Shown piece after piece: positions 63,975-64,000 of a DNA stretch of 64,000 nt. Position 1 is the first letter of the stretch. Every line of letters starts with the position of its first letter. Source of the stretch: Aureococcus anophagefferens (Eukaryota; Sar; Pelagophyceae; Pelagomonadales; Pelagomonadaceae); NCBI RefSeq assembly GCF_000186865.1, contig NW_008705565.1:24577-88576 (forward strand), written 5' to 3'. The notes beneath the pieces were generated by a model. The model saw nothing but the letters and a program-made list of their open reading frames with translations. It had not been told where the DNA came from and did not search any database. The translations under genes and the position numbers were made by a program.

Positions 63975-64000
63975 CGCGTGCGTTCTCTAGGATGGCTGGG

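Noticed and set aside
1..64000. Bacterial origin of the contig
   Set aside because: High GC and few introns resemble bacteria, but the content (SNF2-PHD, RhoGEF, ELMO, mTERF, WW, U-box, PX) and the GT-AG introns are eukaryotic.

Overview
This looks like a nuclear contig from a GC-rich, gene-dense eukaryotic microalga, most probably a stramenopile of the pelagophyte type (Aureococcus/Pelagomonas-like). The evidence is eukaryotic gene content (SNF2 remodeler, three-repeat MYB, RhoGEF, ELMO, mTERF, U-box, F-box); ATG starts with Kozak-like contexts and no operons; and N-termini that read as signal peptides followed by an A-x-A-F-like motif (SARAFVAP in the SohB-like peptidase), as in secondary red plastids. 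Most genes are intronless. The few introns are short, and one has the flanking direct repeat expected of an introner element. The species call is inference.

Layout. 1-2700: 5'-truncated TPR-type protein (CABIN1/Hir3-like?) with a frame change, convergent with a small protein carrying an exon-junction-complex-binding-like motif. 3.5-4.8 kb: a MITE-like inverted repeat just upstream of a sulfotransferase. 4.9-14.6 kb: three tandem same-strand genes for membrane proteins with N-terminal signal, ankyrin repeats, membrane helices, a long Ala/Glu/Arg coiled coil, SAM and a C-terminal U-box. The first two share a 311-bp identical 3' block and the third carries a one-base frame break. 14.6-20.7 kb: His-rich EF-hand protein, bacterial-type C5 DNA methyltransferase, a MITE-like element whose end supplies the stop codon of an F-box gene, and a cytochrome-b5-fused desaturase. 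20.7-28.4 kb: GT92-like glycosyltransferase, a 1.7-kb divergent spacer bounded by repeated promoter-like arms, enoyl-CoA hydratase/3-hydroxyacyl-CoA dehydrogenase, and an LRR/F-box-like gene of lower GC. 28.5-34 kb: PH-WW protein, mTERF, GH18-like hydrolase, ELMO. 34-43 kb: SNF2 remodeler with PHD-like fingers, PhyH dioxygenase, a second LRR/F-box-like gene (frame-broken), UDP-sugar pyrophosphorylase.

43.4-57 kb is rich in unusual domain combinations: PDZ + zinc knuckle + RPA32C winged helix + three MYB repeats + RING-like; Tudor-like + PDZ; PX + ABC1 kinase; DH-PH-PDZ-NPF-UBA. It also holds a HAD phosphatase whose start region is triplicated in 116-bp units. 57-64 kb: plastid-type ribosomal protein uL18, SohB-like plastid peptidase, an unknown protein with a probable 39-nt intron, and a UGT80-like sterol glucosyltransferase.

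There is no operon logic. Genes are arranged convergently with 6-60 bp between stops and divergently with about 40-1,800 bp between starts. Nearly every gene has long open frames on the other strand because GC3 is extreme; these were ignored. No tRNA, rRNA or CRISPR was found.
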